The notes beneath the pieces were generated by a model that searched no databases, was not told the origin of the DNA, and was given only the letters and a program-made list of their open reading frames with translations. The translations under genes were made by a program, and so were the position numbers. This document shows, piece by piece, positions 47,191-62,300 of a DNA stretch of 64,000 nt (its first letter is position 1; every line of letters begins with the position of its first letter). The DNA is from Saccoglossus kowalevskii (lineage: Eukaryota > Hemichordata > Enteropneusta > Harrimaniidae): the NCBI RefSeq assembly GCF_000003605.2, contig NW_003125395.1, positions 201,715 through 265,714 of the forward strand. The letters run 5' to 3'.

Positions 47191-49374
47191 TTGTAGTATA
47201 ATCTGAGCAAAGATTAGGGATAATTGGAATATGGATGTGATTGTCTATTGTGCCATCTTTGATCCGTTTGCGTGAACACATTTGTCTGAAATCTGAATCG
47301 ACAAGCTTTTGCAACAGAACCGTGCATTGTAATTTTAAAGATTGTCATATGAGTAAACATATTTGTGCAAAGAGAAGTTTTTTCTTGCTTTGCTTATTGT
47401 TCAAAATGATATCGTTTACACTATTAAATGTCATTGATAGCTTCACTTACATGGCAGAAGACGCGAACTGTATATATCTTGTTAAGATCGCACCTAAAAT
47501 CACACAAAAAATGTCATAATCCGCGTTTTAAGGTACATCGTGTTATTCTGTCTTGCATTTTAATATCAACAAAATATTCATTCTGCCTCAACGTTTATGT
47601 TTTCTACACTAAGTTGAATGCTACAATATTTTCTGATGTAAACATGCTGCCGGCACTGCTAAATACAGTATTCAAAAATAAGAAGACATAGAGCTACATT
47701 GCACTTGATACCTACTTTGTATTGTGGATACTCGTCCATTATCGATTACATTCAAAGTCTATTTATAGATTATGGTATCTTAATTTATTTATACCAATCC
47801 TGTATTTCAATTGATAATAACTAAATGAGGCTGAACTTCGAAACCATTGTGTATGTGCATATGTGTGTAGGATGGTAATGTCGATTTCCATGAACTTTTC
47901 AATGTTTAATTTCAATGTGTCGTTTTACATGCGAACACCATTACGACTGCCATAAACATATGACGCACTTAGAAAAGGACAATGCCATTACCATAGAAGT
48001 ATCGATCAATTGACCGTATAGTTATACAATTTAATACCAACGCGTTACGATAATTGCTGTCAATTCCAATTTGTTGTAATTGCAAAATAACCTACCCGAG
48101 GTCAAAAACCACACTGCATATTCACAGAGTGTCACATAAGAACATGACTTCCCACGTACGATGCGATGAATTGTATCTTAACGTTGCCCTGGCAAAACAA
48201 TTCGTTGGTGCAATTATCCGACATCAATTGACGCCAATTATTCAGGAATGCACTCAATGACTAATACTCCTACTTATAAAAAATCCCTGACGGATGCTTT
48301 TTGTAGCATAAGTAGAGGGAATGAATGTCCTGATAGCTTTTTCCTTTACTGCTGAAAATCCTGATGATATTCGTATCGCGTGAGGCTTGATTATATCATG
48401 TGATCCACACATCAATTACATTTCCTTTCACAAGTCAAGTACACGTCAAGTACAGGTAAACTTATACAAAAACGTTTCAACCGACTGATTGAAAAAAATA
48501 TCGATTTTTATCGTTCTACTGTCATGCATGTTTGCGTTTCTCTGTATTTCCAACATTTATGCCTGTATTTTGTCTGTTTCATAATATAACATTGATATCA
48601 AACACATAAGCATAAGTGAAAATGAAAATTACAAATCGAAATTTATACATTTGTAATTTCAATTCACTTCGAATATTTGAAAACTTTCTTTTACTTTTGA
48701 AAATGAATTTACATTTGAAAATGTACTTTACTCTTGTATTCACAATTCCATTTTTATTTTTTCATTTTGATTTTAAAAATTGTTTTAATTGTTTTGGTCT
48801 TATTCTCCTTGATCTTTTACCTTAACTGCCTGGCCAATCAATTACAAATTGTCATTTCAGCGAGGTTGTAAAGTGTAAGGCATATTTTGAAATGATGTAC
48901 CGAGACTTTACACGAGTAAGAATGATAAATGTCAGAACTTTTTCCCAGGATGTCTGTATATTGTTTTCAAGGTATTCCAAAGTTTATCATCTATGTAGTA
49001 ATATAAATATAAACAAAGTTCACATTGTATTTATTAAATATATGTCCTTTAACTTTAACCCGCCACATAGATTATTATTTATATAATAAATGTACATTCA
49101 TATGGTACTGAATGTTTATGCAGTAAATGAATTCCACCATATGGTGCAAGAATGATTACTTTTGTAAAATAATATCGAAGCAATAGTCTAATCATATATA
49201 GGACATTTATCCATAAACACGTGAGACAGAGACAGTGGCATGGTCAAGGTGCATGTTATTTAGATTAAAAAAGCATTAACAATTCATGGTGTTTCAAAAT
49301 ATTTTATATTTATTTTCCAATTTTCTTAAAAAAAATGCATTTATTGTATTAAATATTTAATATCACATCCTTTA
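47191..49374. other. AT-rich non-coding DNA
   Basis: No gene or element is recognised. Overlapping frames at 47241-47519 and 47428-47691 are chance-like. Between about 48610 and 48760 the sequence is a run of AAATG/CATTT-type words that could fold back on itself, without a clear repeat unit. Confidence 0.45.
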
Positions 49375-49600
49375 TACAAATGTTGATATTCGTGGAGGAT
49401 TTGTCCATAATTGTTTAACGCTATGCCAGAAGTTCTGGCTGACCCCCACATTCCCACAACATGTGTCATAAAACTCCTTTTTTTGGTCACAGTTATTACA
49501 TTTGTCATGATCAATTATCTTGTTTCATTTGGCATTTGTGGAAAGAATGTAATGTATTTTATACCGAAAACCCTGCATTTTTTCTTGGAATGGTATCTGC
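49375..49600 (-). pseudogene. L1-like LINE ORF2, C-terminal zinc-knuckle relic
   Basis: One minus-strand frame with a single TGA reads IPFQEKMQGFRYKIHYIL followed by STN, then DKCNNCDQKKE, then CC, then VSQNFWHSVKQLW. This is the C-terminal region of L1/Tx1-type ORF2 proteins: a (I)-PF---K-Q-F-yk--H-IL-TN block, then a C-x2-C...KE-----C cluster followed by FW. The first Cys pair is at about 49490-49505 and the FW at about 49432-49437; the usual His before the last Cys is missing. No RT catalytic motif is present, so only the tail of the element survives. Plus-strand frames overlapping it (49411-49757) are shadows. Confidence 0.55.
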
Positions 49601-52600
49601 TTATTTTTTTGCCCTGCTTCCTTCTACTGAACAATATATGCAAATCTTGTCTCACTTGCCAAATGTTCTCAGAGAAGTGGCTCTCTCGAATTTGCCAGTA
49701 AAACAGTATTGTGGTCGCGATTTCAATTTGCATATCGTTTGTAAGTGTGACAACTAGGTCTTGTCCGCATGTAGAAAATACTTCGGTTTAGCGCAAATTC
49801 CTATTCTCTGATAAAGGCGTTTGTTAAACCATAATATGCAATAAAATCAACATTAATATTAATTTTTTTTTTCGAACTGAATATGTGAAAAAATCATTGA
49901 TTTGATCACATATACTTCACCACGTAGTTTAATCAGCTGCGATAAAAAACGGATTTTTTGCCATAAAATGTGCGTGTCTGAATTAGGTCCTGTACGCATT
50001 TGAGATTTTCGGAAATCAATCCAGAAACTGAGATCTCTATAAATAGTAGAATTATTGACTGGCGGCGAGGCAATCGATTACAGGTCCAGTCCTCCTAATT
50101 TAATGAAATAGTAGTTTTGAAAATGAGACTGTGGTGCTTGTGATTCTAATATTATGTCTATTCATAATAATGTTAAAAAGTTATTCATCAGTATAAGATT
50201 TTCGAACATTATTATTCGCTTGGTACTGCGAACACGTTTGTTCGACCGTGTACATACTACGTTATTTGGTTGCAAATTAGGTAACTTGGCGGCAACACTT
50301 TTTCATGTTCTGTTCCAGTGAACAAAATCAGATATTACGTCAAGAAAATCAATACCTTCTAGGCAGCAAGTGTTCAAGAGTATATAATAAGGTTATGACG
50401 AGTATGCCGCTAGATATGCACGAATGGAATAACCTGATTGCATTGGGTGACGTATAACTGACTTCGCTACGCTATCTCATAATCCCTGAAATGTTAGTAT
50501 ATACATGTTATATAAAAAAGGAACTCTTGCATGCGGTTTTCATCAAGAATGCATGAGCAACGACAAACCCATTATCGTACTCGTCACATATCACTTACAG
50601 TTCGTTGGCTGAACACGAAAATCGTTCGTTCAGCACTCAATGAAAAACTAATTGAGGCATCGAACAGTTATCTTGCGTATATTTTGTTCTAACAACATGG
50701 TGTAGCTCACACGAGTTCAAGTGATTATGCAATGTCAATTGTATAATATGGTTTAACACTACGTGTCTATTATTCATACCGAATGAAATATTCCGACTAC
50801 AGTAAATTTTATAATATAATATAATATAATATTATAATAACGTGATTGGGGTTATTTTTATTAAGCATATGTGGACTTCGTTTTACTATTGTCGTGGAAA
50901 AAGAACTGATGGGCAGCGTAAAGAAAAATGTTTACATTTTAGTTTCAACGAATTTTAGTACGAAATATTTTCCCCAATTATGTGCAATTCTATTTAATTT
51001 AATACGCGAGTGTGTCAACGGCGTTTGAAGATATCCTTTAGCACCAACATCTGCCAGAAACCTTGATCGATTGTGTTTGAAATAAAACACCTTATTAATC
51101 GATTGTTTGTATTCATAGAATATTATATTAATGCACAGTTATTCGAGTTCATACATACAATGTTAACACACATTTGGTTTTGTTTGAATAAATTCAATTC
51201 CCGCAGTACAGCGACAACGCCATGTTACTTAAGAACCTGACTAAAGGTCATTTATCTTGTGACACTAATTGAAACAAAAGTGCCACAATAATGAATATTT
51301 TGAATATTTAGCTACTCATTTAAATATGAATATGAGCAATATTTATTACCTTCAATGCGGCCGTCTCGAAAATACCGGATTGCCGTATATAAATTCGAAA
51401 GGTTGTTTAATTCCTAGCCGTTTTTATAATGTCGACAGCGGCCATGTTACGATTGCGTTAGAGAACAAGCAAAGCGTCACATTTTTCATGCCGGCAGTCA
51501 TCTAACATTGGCTCTTCAATTCGCAGCCTTCTTTTAGTTTTAACGCTTTTTACGTGCTGTTATGTGTATGACAAAGATGTTATTTGCCGTCAAAAAGAAA
51601 ATACCGCGTTACATCACGATCGCGAGTCTATATGTTCGATATTGTCACGAGTCACAGAAATATGTACATATTTTATTCATTTGACATTGCATCACATGTG
51701 TGAAGAAGTAAAATGAAAAGCGAATTCGAATTCAAAAGAAATGGCATGTACGAGTTATAGTGAGGTTTAGGTCATCAAAGCATAAATATATCATGATGAG
51801 AGTTTTTTTATCGTCTCACTGCAATAATGATATTTTGAGTGTTTTTTTTTATAAAGGTATTGTTACTGGCAACAAAAAATACACAAGGTAGCGTGTACGT
51901 ATGGTTCGAAACCAATTGTCAATGACTAATTATACCCCATTGTGAATTATGTTTATTTGAAAACCATCCTGACGTCAACTTCGTAGCTATGTGTAATTTT
52001 TGTTGTCGCTGCAGGGAACAAAATAACTCGTACCAGTAGAAGCTATTCACTCATGCCACCCAGCGTGTCATGAAGTGTCGGAAATGCAATCATAAGTAGG
52101 GAATTGTGTATTGCACACGAGAGATTTATTTATGTGTTTATTTACCATCACAATATAAACTGATAACAAAGGTAGGATTTATAGCCCAGAGTTGGCACAT
52201 TTAACAATTCAGTTCACCTACAAATGTCTGAAATTAAGTCTTGCAATGTGCCCGGTCACTTGATGAGAATTTGGATGATGAATGTACAAGTGTCAACCAA
52301 TTAATGATTAAGACAATATATTGTGTTTCTATTTTGACTGATAAGGAGATTCTAAACTAAACGATCCTAAAACACGGTCAGCGAAACCACTTATTACTAC
52401 TTATGAACTCGACGTTCAAAATTTGAACTGATAATCCGCTGGTTGTTGTATTGGTCTAATACGCACCACGACTCAACACCTGTGGGAAATTCAGGTACCA
52501 GATATTCGTACACTCACACTAGTTAATCCTGGGCTTCCAGTTATTATACACAATTCTTTCTATTAATTTATAGAATTTATTATGTTCCGGCCAGTTTATT

Positions 52601-53320
52601 TATGCGATATTTTACAAATGTATTTGTGAAGAGTATTGAATATTCAATGTCCCTCTAGCCGCATATAGTTGCCAACTTTGCTGAGTTGTACGTAGTGCAT
52701 GGCCTCATCGCCTCCGCTCCTATTATTAAACGTGTTGGTTCCTGGTGTGGCGTTGTATGTGTAATATTGTCTGCTTTGCATTCTTGCCTTTTTTCAGATA
52801 TGCATATAATTGTGTTGAACTTTTTTGTTGTCCGTCAGTCTAAATCCCTGTATCGAATAAATTGTGTATTTTAAACGATGTGGTAACAATATTAAATATT
52901 ATTAGGTGATTTGGGTTAACATTAGGCCTGACTGCGTGACCTTGTGTTACACTTCCGTGATATTAAAACACCTTCCTGTTGAGCGGCTCAAACTACCCTG
53001 GATTTTGCGTCACCATACGGTACATTGATTCTTATTGGGGCCACTTGATTGTATATTTGAATTGTATATTTGTATAATTTAGAGTAATGGCAATAAAGTA
53101 TAGAATTGACACGTGGTTTGCAACAACTGATTTTTTACCATAACCTCGCTGCTAAATTAGTGATATCCTGTCAGTAATTGTGCGTCATCATCCGTAAAAC
53201 CAGGACAACAAGTAGTAACCGTCAAAAACAGAAGAACAAAAAAGCAGATGGTGTCCAGTCGAACATAATACAGATAGTATGGTATATAAACTGCCTTGAT
53301 TTGCAGGCTCTTTGTAATAG

Positions 53321-53321
<1 letters not shown>
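49601..53321. other. Non-coding DNA
   Basis: No gene is recognised. An (ATAAT)-type tract lies at about 50809-50838. A 78-codon plus-strand frame at 51269-51505, ending SVTFFMPAVI, is GC-richer in its second half and protein-like in composition but unidentified. Near 50385-50430 a 40-base stretch resembles 12140-12180 (ATAATAAGGTTAT...CGAGTAT...TGCACGAAT), perhaps a dispersed repeat. Confidence 0.4.

Positions 53322-53369
<48 letters not shown>
53322..53369. repeat. TA microsatellite
   Basis: About 24 uninterrupted TA units. The Tyr-Ile tail of a reading frame crossing it is an artefact. Confidence 0.95.
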
Positions 53370-53371
<2 letters not shown>

Positions 53372-56300
53372 GGAAGCAGATGCATTAAAATAAAAAAAAA
53401 TAAAAACTTTCCACGCATTGGCTCACATTACCATGACATTAATAATTGCTTTAAGAATGAGGTGTGAATTTATTCGCCTTTGGTCACCTTATTATGTTTG
53501 TTGGTTAAAGTTTTATTGATTTGTTTTGCTGTTTATGTACTAGTGTCTTAGGTACGTTTTTATCAACATTGAATGGCTCGACCGACAATTGTTTTCAGGC
53601 ATGCGTTTCTACACGGATATGATTTTTTTGTAAAAAATACCCATAACAGTGTACGAGATTTGACCACAATAGAACATCTTTTACTAATGGGGCGTGTAGT
53701 TTAATTTTACTGTATTATATTTAGAGAAAAAACACTTCATTGTAACAAGTCAGTCATTGCTCATGCACTATTTCAACATATAAAAAATAAAGTTTGAGTG
53801 GCCCGTTTTCGGTTTCTAATATTATTCGGTACAATATTCCCCCAGAAAATGCTTGACATAAGGTTCTAGCTACCATCAGATCCCATTATCAACTTTGGTT
53901 AAGACTGTATGTCCCCTTATATCGGAAATGAGTATTTGTATTAATTCGCATTTGTACTACGTTGATATGACAACAATATTAACTGGAAGTTGCATTTACT
54001 ACATAAAGAGAACACGCTTTATTTGACTATAATGCGTTATTACTATTTTTGTAGAGTATTACAAAAATACTCTCATTTGATAGATCACATGGATTTTCTA
54101 CTACGTTGACATGGCAACAGGCTTGTATGGCTTCACCATAGCTGCCACACTTCTCAGTGTCATTAATATAATTATATTGCCTATGTCGTATGGATGAAAT
54201 ATGACGCTAACAATGTCATATATAACTGAATGTTGAGCTCACGATTAGAAGCGGCAACGCGGGCGTTTAAATCTATGTAAGCCTGTTTCTATCGGTGGAT
54301 ATGAACATGTTGAAAACAATATATAGTTATGCCTCATATTGCCATGACATCAATCTTCTCTATTCGTGCTCGAAAAAAAACAACCAAGTTTTAAATATTT
54401 GATGTATTCACTATAGTGTAGCTAATGGCGAAATAGCAGTGCATGCAACAGATTTATTATGGGTCTTGTAAAAATCATGCATCGTAATTCAAATTTACTT
54501 TACATTATATCATCCATTGTGCATTTCATTTCAATGCGTGGTATGTATTCATCAAACATTCAACCTTCTAAACGCAGAAATATTACTGTAGAATGTAATG
54601 TTCTGATCTAAAAAAAGTCAGCAGTTCGAAGAATACAACATTGAAACTTGCTTATGGGAAGTACGATGGTAAACATTTAGATTCTGCACACGTGATGCCT
54701 TTGACGGCAGTTTCCATGGAAACCCAAAAATGAACAGTCAGTTGATAACAACATAGGTGCGTATTCAATAAATTTTCACATCTCGGGTCAACTTACTTCT
54801 GTGATATTTGTTTAATGGGGATATTAGACATGATTAGCATCATTTGTACTACAAAGTGCCATTCCACGTATTTTGCAAACAAACAGTTCGAATGAATTGA
54901 ATGAATAAATGAATGGAATGTGCATACGCCGACAAAACCAAACATTCCATTACGCAACGTTATGAAGATAATGGGTTATACACATTTCTCTTATTGAAGA
55001 ATATCAGCGCATTTTGCTAATACTATTTTTTAGCTATATCTGAATCTGTACTATAAATTTACAATAAACTAGTATGCTTCCTGTCGAGCAGTTGTTTCAT
55101 TCACTGAGAACTTTTTTAAAAAAAACTTGTAAAATCAATATGTCTGTACTAATGACAACCGTAACAACCTATATTATGTCTGTTGTTTATTTATGATTTG
55201 AATGGTTAGTTAGTAAATGACAACACTAGTGTGACAGTAGTTTTAATAACTAGTAAAAATCATAATTATTACCATTAAAATGTTAAAAAAATGCTATGCT
55301 GGTATTTCAATAAAACGTAATTTGTGAATACATATAAGGATATGTTTATTTGGGTGATGCATGACTTCTGACTGTATTCAGTCCACGAAGATTACTACCA
55401 GCCCCAATTTATCAAGTTTGTCAAATATTCATAATGACTTTCCAAACAGAAACATCGGATGTTCTTGTTGATCCAGCTTCTAGAGATTGAACATAAATAT
55501 CCATTACAACACCATAGACGAAGTGGATCATGGAACTATGCGCTAATGACTACTATCTACCACTGTAGAGTATTGGGGAATCGTGGCCCACCACTTTATC
55601 AATGCAGTTTAGGTATAGTGTAACACAAGACTCAGCTGTACTCATCTCTGTCATGCTTGCATATATACAATGATACACATTCCACTATCAATGTGTCATT
55701 ATTTGCAAATAACACTCGAGTTTTATATCGTATCCTAGTAACATTGTTTCATGAGAAATCATTTGTTCTAGAAAATGTACATTACATCATAAAACAAAGG
55801 ATACCACAATAACTATGAATAATCGCCACTGTACCCATGCGAGCTACCAATCTCGCCACACTCACTACGCCAAAATACACACATATTTTGATATTCGCCT
55901 AAAAACTCAGTTTGAAATGATGTGTAGTGAGCATCACCCCACAGCGACTAGATGGTAATGCGCTAGTTGAATCATAGATACCACAAACAACGTAGCCAGG
56001 ATTCAAATGAACTTAAATCTTATCCACCAACCACAGGTCAAATTAATAAATTGCAAATGAAAACATATATTTCAATATGAAACATACACTGTAAATATAG
56101 GTGTTTTAAAATCACTTTAAGTGTTTTATATTTAAACATATTATGTATTTTTCTTAAAATCAAATGAGTTAATTTACAACACTACTGTTTTAAAATATTT
56201 TTTTTACTGTTTTGTGATAAAATATTTAAACCGCGGGTCCGGATATATAAAAGGAAAGATGGCCGCCAGTTTTCAGTATGCAAATGACAATCACGAATGA

Positions 56301-59300
56301 AACATCGCTTTGGGGCGCTCTGCAAAATCACTCTTTTCGGCAATCCTAACGCCTTTGGTGCGTTATTTTCATGTCGTTCAGAAACAGGAATATATCCGCG
56401 ATACAATTTAGATGTTAATTTACACGTGAAATAAGTCAGTTACGAGAAGGGAAAATGGATGGTTTTCATCCCATTGTCGATGGCTGTGGGCACTAGATTA
56501 GTTTATTGGGGATGCGACGGGCCTGGGTGGTCATGATAATAGCGGGGTTCGTTGTTCGAGGGGCTCATCAACAAATAATTCCCCGACAATATGCTTCGAA
56601 TATGCGAATGCTTCTCGAATTTAATATATAAATGATGTTCTTGGCAATTTAAAAGTACAAATGTGTCTCAAAATAAATAAATTAAAATGAAAGATCTCGC
56701 ATAAAATGTTATGTTCCCTGAAGTATATCCCCGCAATAAAATGATTGTTAACCGACAACGCAGCCGTATCTCGATTTGTTTTAATTGTTGGAGCCTTTTT
56801 TTACGGTGCATAACGTCATTATTGCCTAGCCGACAAGACACGTCATTGCAAACGTTGTACTGTGCGATACTATACATTGTGTATGTCATTCAAATAAACC
56901 ATAGTTTTGGTTGCAAGCACGGAACTAAATAAGAAGCTCTATGATGCAAGTAAGATTGTGAGGACCCCGTGAGCGTTGAACGCGATTCAGTAAGTGCTTT
57001 CAAATCAGGTAATAGCGTAATGCATGATGTTAGGTTACGGAATTATCACCTTCAGTTGAAATGTGTACCAAGTTAACAACGGGGCGGTCCATGCAAATTA
57101 CATTTCCCATGACGCACTGGTGCAATCCCTGGGGTTGCGAAGCCGCGCTTTAAAGTGTTGATAGGCTTGTCCCACATATGAAAACACGTAAATTGTATAT
57201 AATATGCATAATTGCGAGAAGTGTATATTATGAAAACAATTGCAATTATGGTTTTTATAGCAACATTTCAGTGAGGTTTTTGCAAATAACACATTATGTA
57301 AAATGTTTCCATTAGAAACACGTATTGAAAAGTATTTCCAAAAAATAATAAAGATAATTTACCAACCGAACCACTTGTGCGACATATAGAAAGAAGGAAA
57401 GTATGAAAATAGCATGAAATAAGAATGAATGTGTCTTTCGCATCATCTCTTGAGGGCATGGCACTGATTCCCATCATTTTAACTTGTTCAATTTTATTTT
57501 GTAAAATGGTTGTTGGGTATGTGATGAATCCAATGTATGCCTTTGGGCAGGTTTTAAATGATATCGGTAACCATGACCCAGTAAAGTAAATTCAATGCAA
57601 TAATTAATATGATGATACAATGTTTTCGGAACAGATTTCGATATAGATTAACACATCAACACAACTAACTAACCAGAAGGCGGAACAAATATTGAACATG
57701 ATGTTGAACATGACTTGAAATATGTCTAATAGCACCACAGGCGACTTCTTTGTAATTTAAACTATGATCAGCCACGTGATTCGTGAACTGCTGCCCGATG
57801 ACAAAATTACGCAGTCATGTACAGGTGCCCATTGACCTAACGATATATTAAATTCATGTAATTGTTCCCATGGCGATAAGGTATAGATGTATGTGGGCAT
57901 ATACTGTTACACTTTCGGAGCTCGAACACAAGTTAAACAAATTGAAAAAAAAGCTCAAATTTCAATGGAACGTGCAACATTGCGTGTTTTGAACACTCTG
58001 CATGATACGCATGTCTCTACACAATTGAATAATATTACACATTGTCTGTTAAATGAGATTACAGAATTCCTATATGATTTACTATAAGGAACACTAAATA
58101 GTAATCAGTATGTTTACGCGGGAGTTATAACCACTTTTGTCATGCGTGTTAAATTCGTGCTGGGTGAAATTAGCCATTCGTCCAACGCGAGTTTCAGTAT
58201 CTCATAGAAAGTGAAACTTTCACAGAATGTGGATGTTTTCCTGATCTACAGAGTGTTGATAATACATAGCGTGGTGAACAGGGTGTCACGTCATTAAACC
58301 TAACCAATTATTACCCTACACATATATCAAGACCTGGATGCTCTTTTCTTGAGAAAAATACTTCTTGCATTATATAAAAATCTCAAAACAAACACAAATT
58401 TCTAAACTCCCAAACCAACTGAAGACCCAAAACAAATATATACCTTTTATAATGATATTTTTTAAATCGTCTTTTCCTGTAGTCTACTTGTAGTAGGGCA
58501 CTGTCTATATATTTGATTGTATTACTCAGAGCACCCACAAACCCGCATCTATACTTTAACGAGTGATGAAATATTATGTCTAGCTATCCACCACTCAACG
58601 CTTAATGTTGTATTCCATAACTCTGAATTTATTGCTGCTCAAAATCTCTTTTATTATAGTATTAGAATACGTCATATTTTATGTCGTGCTAATAACGTGT
58701 CAGAAATTTAAACAAAGCTATTATTATTTCTATTGCTGATAGTTTTGCGTGTAGTAATTAGTTAGTGGTTTGTAGTTCATTCATGACAAATTGAGAGTAT
58801 TGATTAGCTCAGCATAAAGTAAAAATATGACGTAACTTGTCGATTTAGTGTTTATTTATTTATTTTTTTATAAAATAATGATATTTAAGATGTAATTTAT
58901 TTATATTCATCAGGACTAGAATGTCCTACGATATCTGATTTATTAAGCTTTCAATTATTACTTTCATATCCTTTAATCCCACATATCTATTTCATAGCTT
59001 TTAAAATGAACACATTATTGCAACAAACGTAGTTTGTGTGCTAGATCTTATATGACTTCTACCTCATCTGCATAAACGGTTATCGATACGAGAACAGTAT
59101 CAATTCACACGGTTGAAAGCTATCTTTACGCAAAAGAAATTCCTACTGAATTTGAATGACATATGTTTTATGTAGTTTTATAATAAAAACGTGGTTCATC
59201 TGTTATCTGTTACGAGAAACATTTTATATCCTTTGTATATGTTTTGCAGTCATTATCATTGCACAAGGTTATAACTGTGAATATCGCAGTACATATGTAA

Positions 59301-62300
59301 CAATGTGCTGTAATTTTTACGACATGCAAAACTATAATGAGCAGGACAGACGTTTCGAAGTATACATCCTGCAGAGTTGACACGATTCATATAGGGCTAA
59401 CGCAATGATACACTGCGCATGAGCAATGAAAGAGATGTATGTCATACCACATAACACAGCGTATATATACACGTTCATACTTCGTGTGACGAAAGAAATA
59501 AAAGTTCTTGGCCATATATTTAAACAAATTATTTGTTTCAACCCAAAACTTTTATTATTACGAAAGGTACCACCATCGCCACTTATTGTTATACGATGAA
59601 CTCTGCCAAACATTCTTCAGTTTGTTTTTATTCAGTAATAGTTTCCATATCGCTGACTCACTGATCCTCGTCACACAATTGTACTTAATTGTTGAAGGTT
59701 TAACTTCCTGAATAAATACTATTTTTTACAATAAAATATAATATCATCAACGGTTAAACTATTAATCACAAAAAGAAAAAAAAATCAGCTGAAAAGTGTC
59801 GGGACACATTTCCGTATAATATAATATTGGCGTCATTAGTCAGAGCCACATTAATTAATATTAATCTACTTTGATATATTACTGTAACATTCTGCCTGGA
59901 TATCATGTAATTTCATAAGAACAAATAACACTCGCTTGGAAAATAATTAAATATTCGATATTTAATATAACACTAATATATTGTAGGCTGTTACTTTGAA
60001 AGTGTAGAGCGCCGTGCTATCTTTAGGATGTAGTAGATTTGTTGGTGAAAATGCAAAAATATAAATTTACAAGAAAAACGTATTTCCAAAATCGCTGTGA
60101 CTTTTATTTAAGGTTGTATCTAACGTTACATCGATTTTTAATTAATGTGAGTTATGAGCTTTCCTGAAATTTACAGATAGCTTGGAGTAATTGTAGGATT
60201 CAGGATGCCTTGCTCTCAACCAATTACAGCCTGATTATTTCCACCAATTAATTGCATCATTTCTTCATTCAATCATATCACCTTCTGCACACGAACTGGG
60301 CGTTACCAATTGCTTTTGTTTCATCAAATGTTTTTGCTACCATCAAATTCCGTTCACACGGGAGCATGGTGTAGAATCTCTAATTTGCTGTTCCATCCGT
60401 TTGGTAATCGTTTCGTTTGTTACATTGGTAATCATTTTATTAATTATACGTAAAGACAGTCAACATTTTAAACACTCATATGCAGTATTTCCTAATCAAA
60501 TAACAGCCTATATAGCACTACAAATAGCTTCAAGTTCCAAGATATCCCCAGATAGCATGGTAATACTAATAGAAATAATTTGATATTATACGTCCGCATG
60601 GCATCCTGTTTACATTGACACTGAAATAACACATTTTACACGAGTCAGTGTCACCGGCTTGAAAATAAATTCAACATTTGATTCGCGTAGCTATACTCGG
60701 CCAGGCTCGTATTACGATTATATATTTGTGTCGCTCTCGACTACACGTAGAACTGGGTACACTGACTCACTTACCGTCGGCATAGCGAATAATAATTCCC
60801 GTACTTCAAATATTAGAGCAGACATTTTTTAGGTTAAGCTGAACGAAAAAAATAATTGTTTGAATATATTCCAGATATCAACTGGTGACAGCCTGTGTAA
60901 AATTTGCTTTCAATAGTGTCCTCAGGGTAACATATAATCCTATTATTTTCAATGCTTACCAACATTTATAACCGCGCTAACCACTAAACAGAACATGAAA
61001 GAAATATCACCGCGCACACACAGTTGCAAAAATTTAATTCGAGTAGGTGGACAATTATACCTTGAAGTAATCCACCGAGAGCTGAACCAATCGTTGTGGA
61101 AACAATAATTAATAATTTAAGCAAATTAGCATATTTTTTCTGAACATAAGCGATATATACATATACAAATTAATTTATTTGATTTAATCGATTTAGTATA
61201 ATGTTGTAATGGCTTTATTTCGCTGCATGCCTCGCATATGGCTGATTATACTTCCTTCACAGTATATACGTAGAGCCAGTTTTCGTAACGCCATATCAGA
61301 AACATACATCTGCTTCAATGCAGAGCGTAAGTAATTGACATCGACACATTACTCATATTATTAATGCATTGGTCGTGCTGTCGTGTATGATTTCCCGAAA
61401 AGCATATTTGGCTTTTTATCACAGCACTCACGAAACATTCCAACCGTAAAAAATCTTAGTAAACAATTTCTACGTAAGTGTACCTTTGCTGCTAAGCTGT
61501 TTTTGTTCATTTCCGCCTTTCTATCATTTCTCCCAAGTGTAGTAGGATTTTCTGTTCTTGATAGGCGATCGGTGGCATAACAATTAAGTGTTGTGGGATT
61601 TCCGTATGCTCAATGTTTTACTTCAAATGGACCGGCTCGACCTGAATGTGCGTTGCAAATATGCATTCTAATCCTCACACGAAGTAACGTGTACTCACTA
61701 CAGTGAGTGCATCCTTTTCAAATGCGTATATACCAGTTCACAACTCGTTTACCGAATTATCGCGTGACACATTTGAATCATTACAAATCAATAAAACAAC
61801 AATATATTATAATTATAACATTCATTTTAAAAAATATTTTAATATTTCATGACAACCGTAAATTTGACCTATGTCTATAACTATGTAATGATATTATAAT
61901 GCTGCTTGTCACGTTTCACGTTTCGTCTGTATTCATTGTTTAACGATTTGTTTTAACTTTCCATTTTAAGCAACACGTAATTATATCACATGCATTCGAG
62001 CGTTATATTTGTTGTAAGCAAGATTCAGGAACTAGCATGGTTCTGTGCTGGGTGTCCTTGCTATGCCTGTTCAACTTAGATGAATGTCAATGATAAGCTC
62101 ATCGATATCTACGATCGATAGATTGCACTGTATTGATGTGAAAAAGTAAACTTTATATACTTAGCTAAATATCAATATCATCACTTTTACTTGTGTTACA
62201 TTGTGTCATAAGAATTGCTCGAGACAAATGTGGTATGATGACTAGTGTCATCCGAAAATCCTTATTCACACTTTAAATATTGTCTGCAACTAGACGATGT

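Noticed and set aside
49411-49757. Two plus-strand hydrophobic frames of 96-98 codons
   Set aside because: They are the opposite strand of the L1-like relic; the minus strand gives the recognisable motifs.
57070-57155. Third TTAA-flanked MITE suggested by GCCGCGCTTTAA
   Set aside because: The opposite end next to TTAA does not form an inverted repeat with it.
61417-61440. TATCACAGC as a miR-2 family seed
   Set aside because: Only the first nine bases match, and no hairpin partner is visible.
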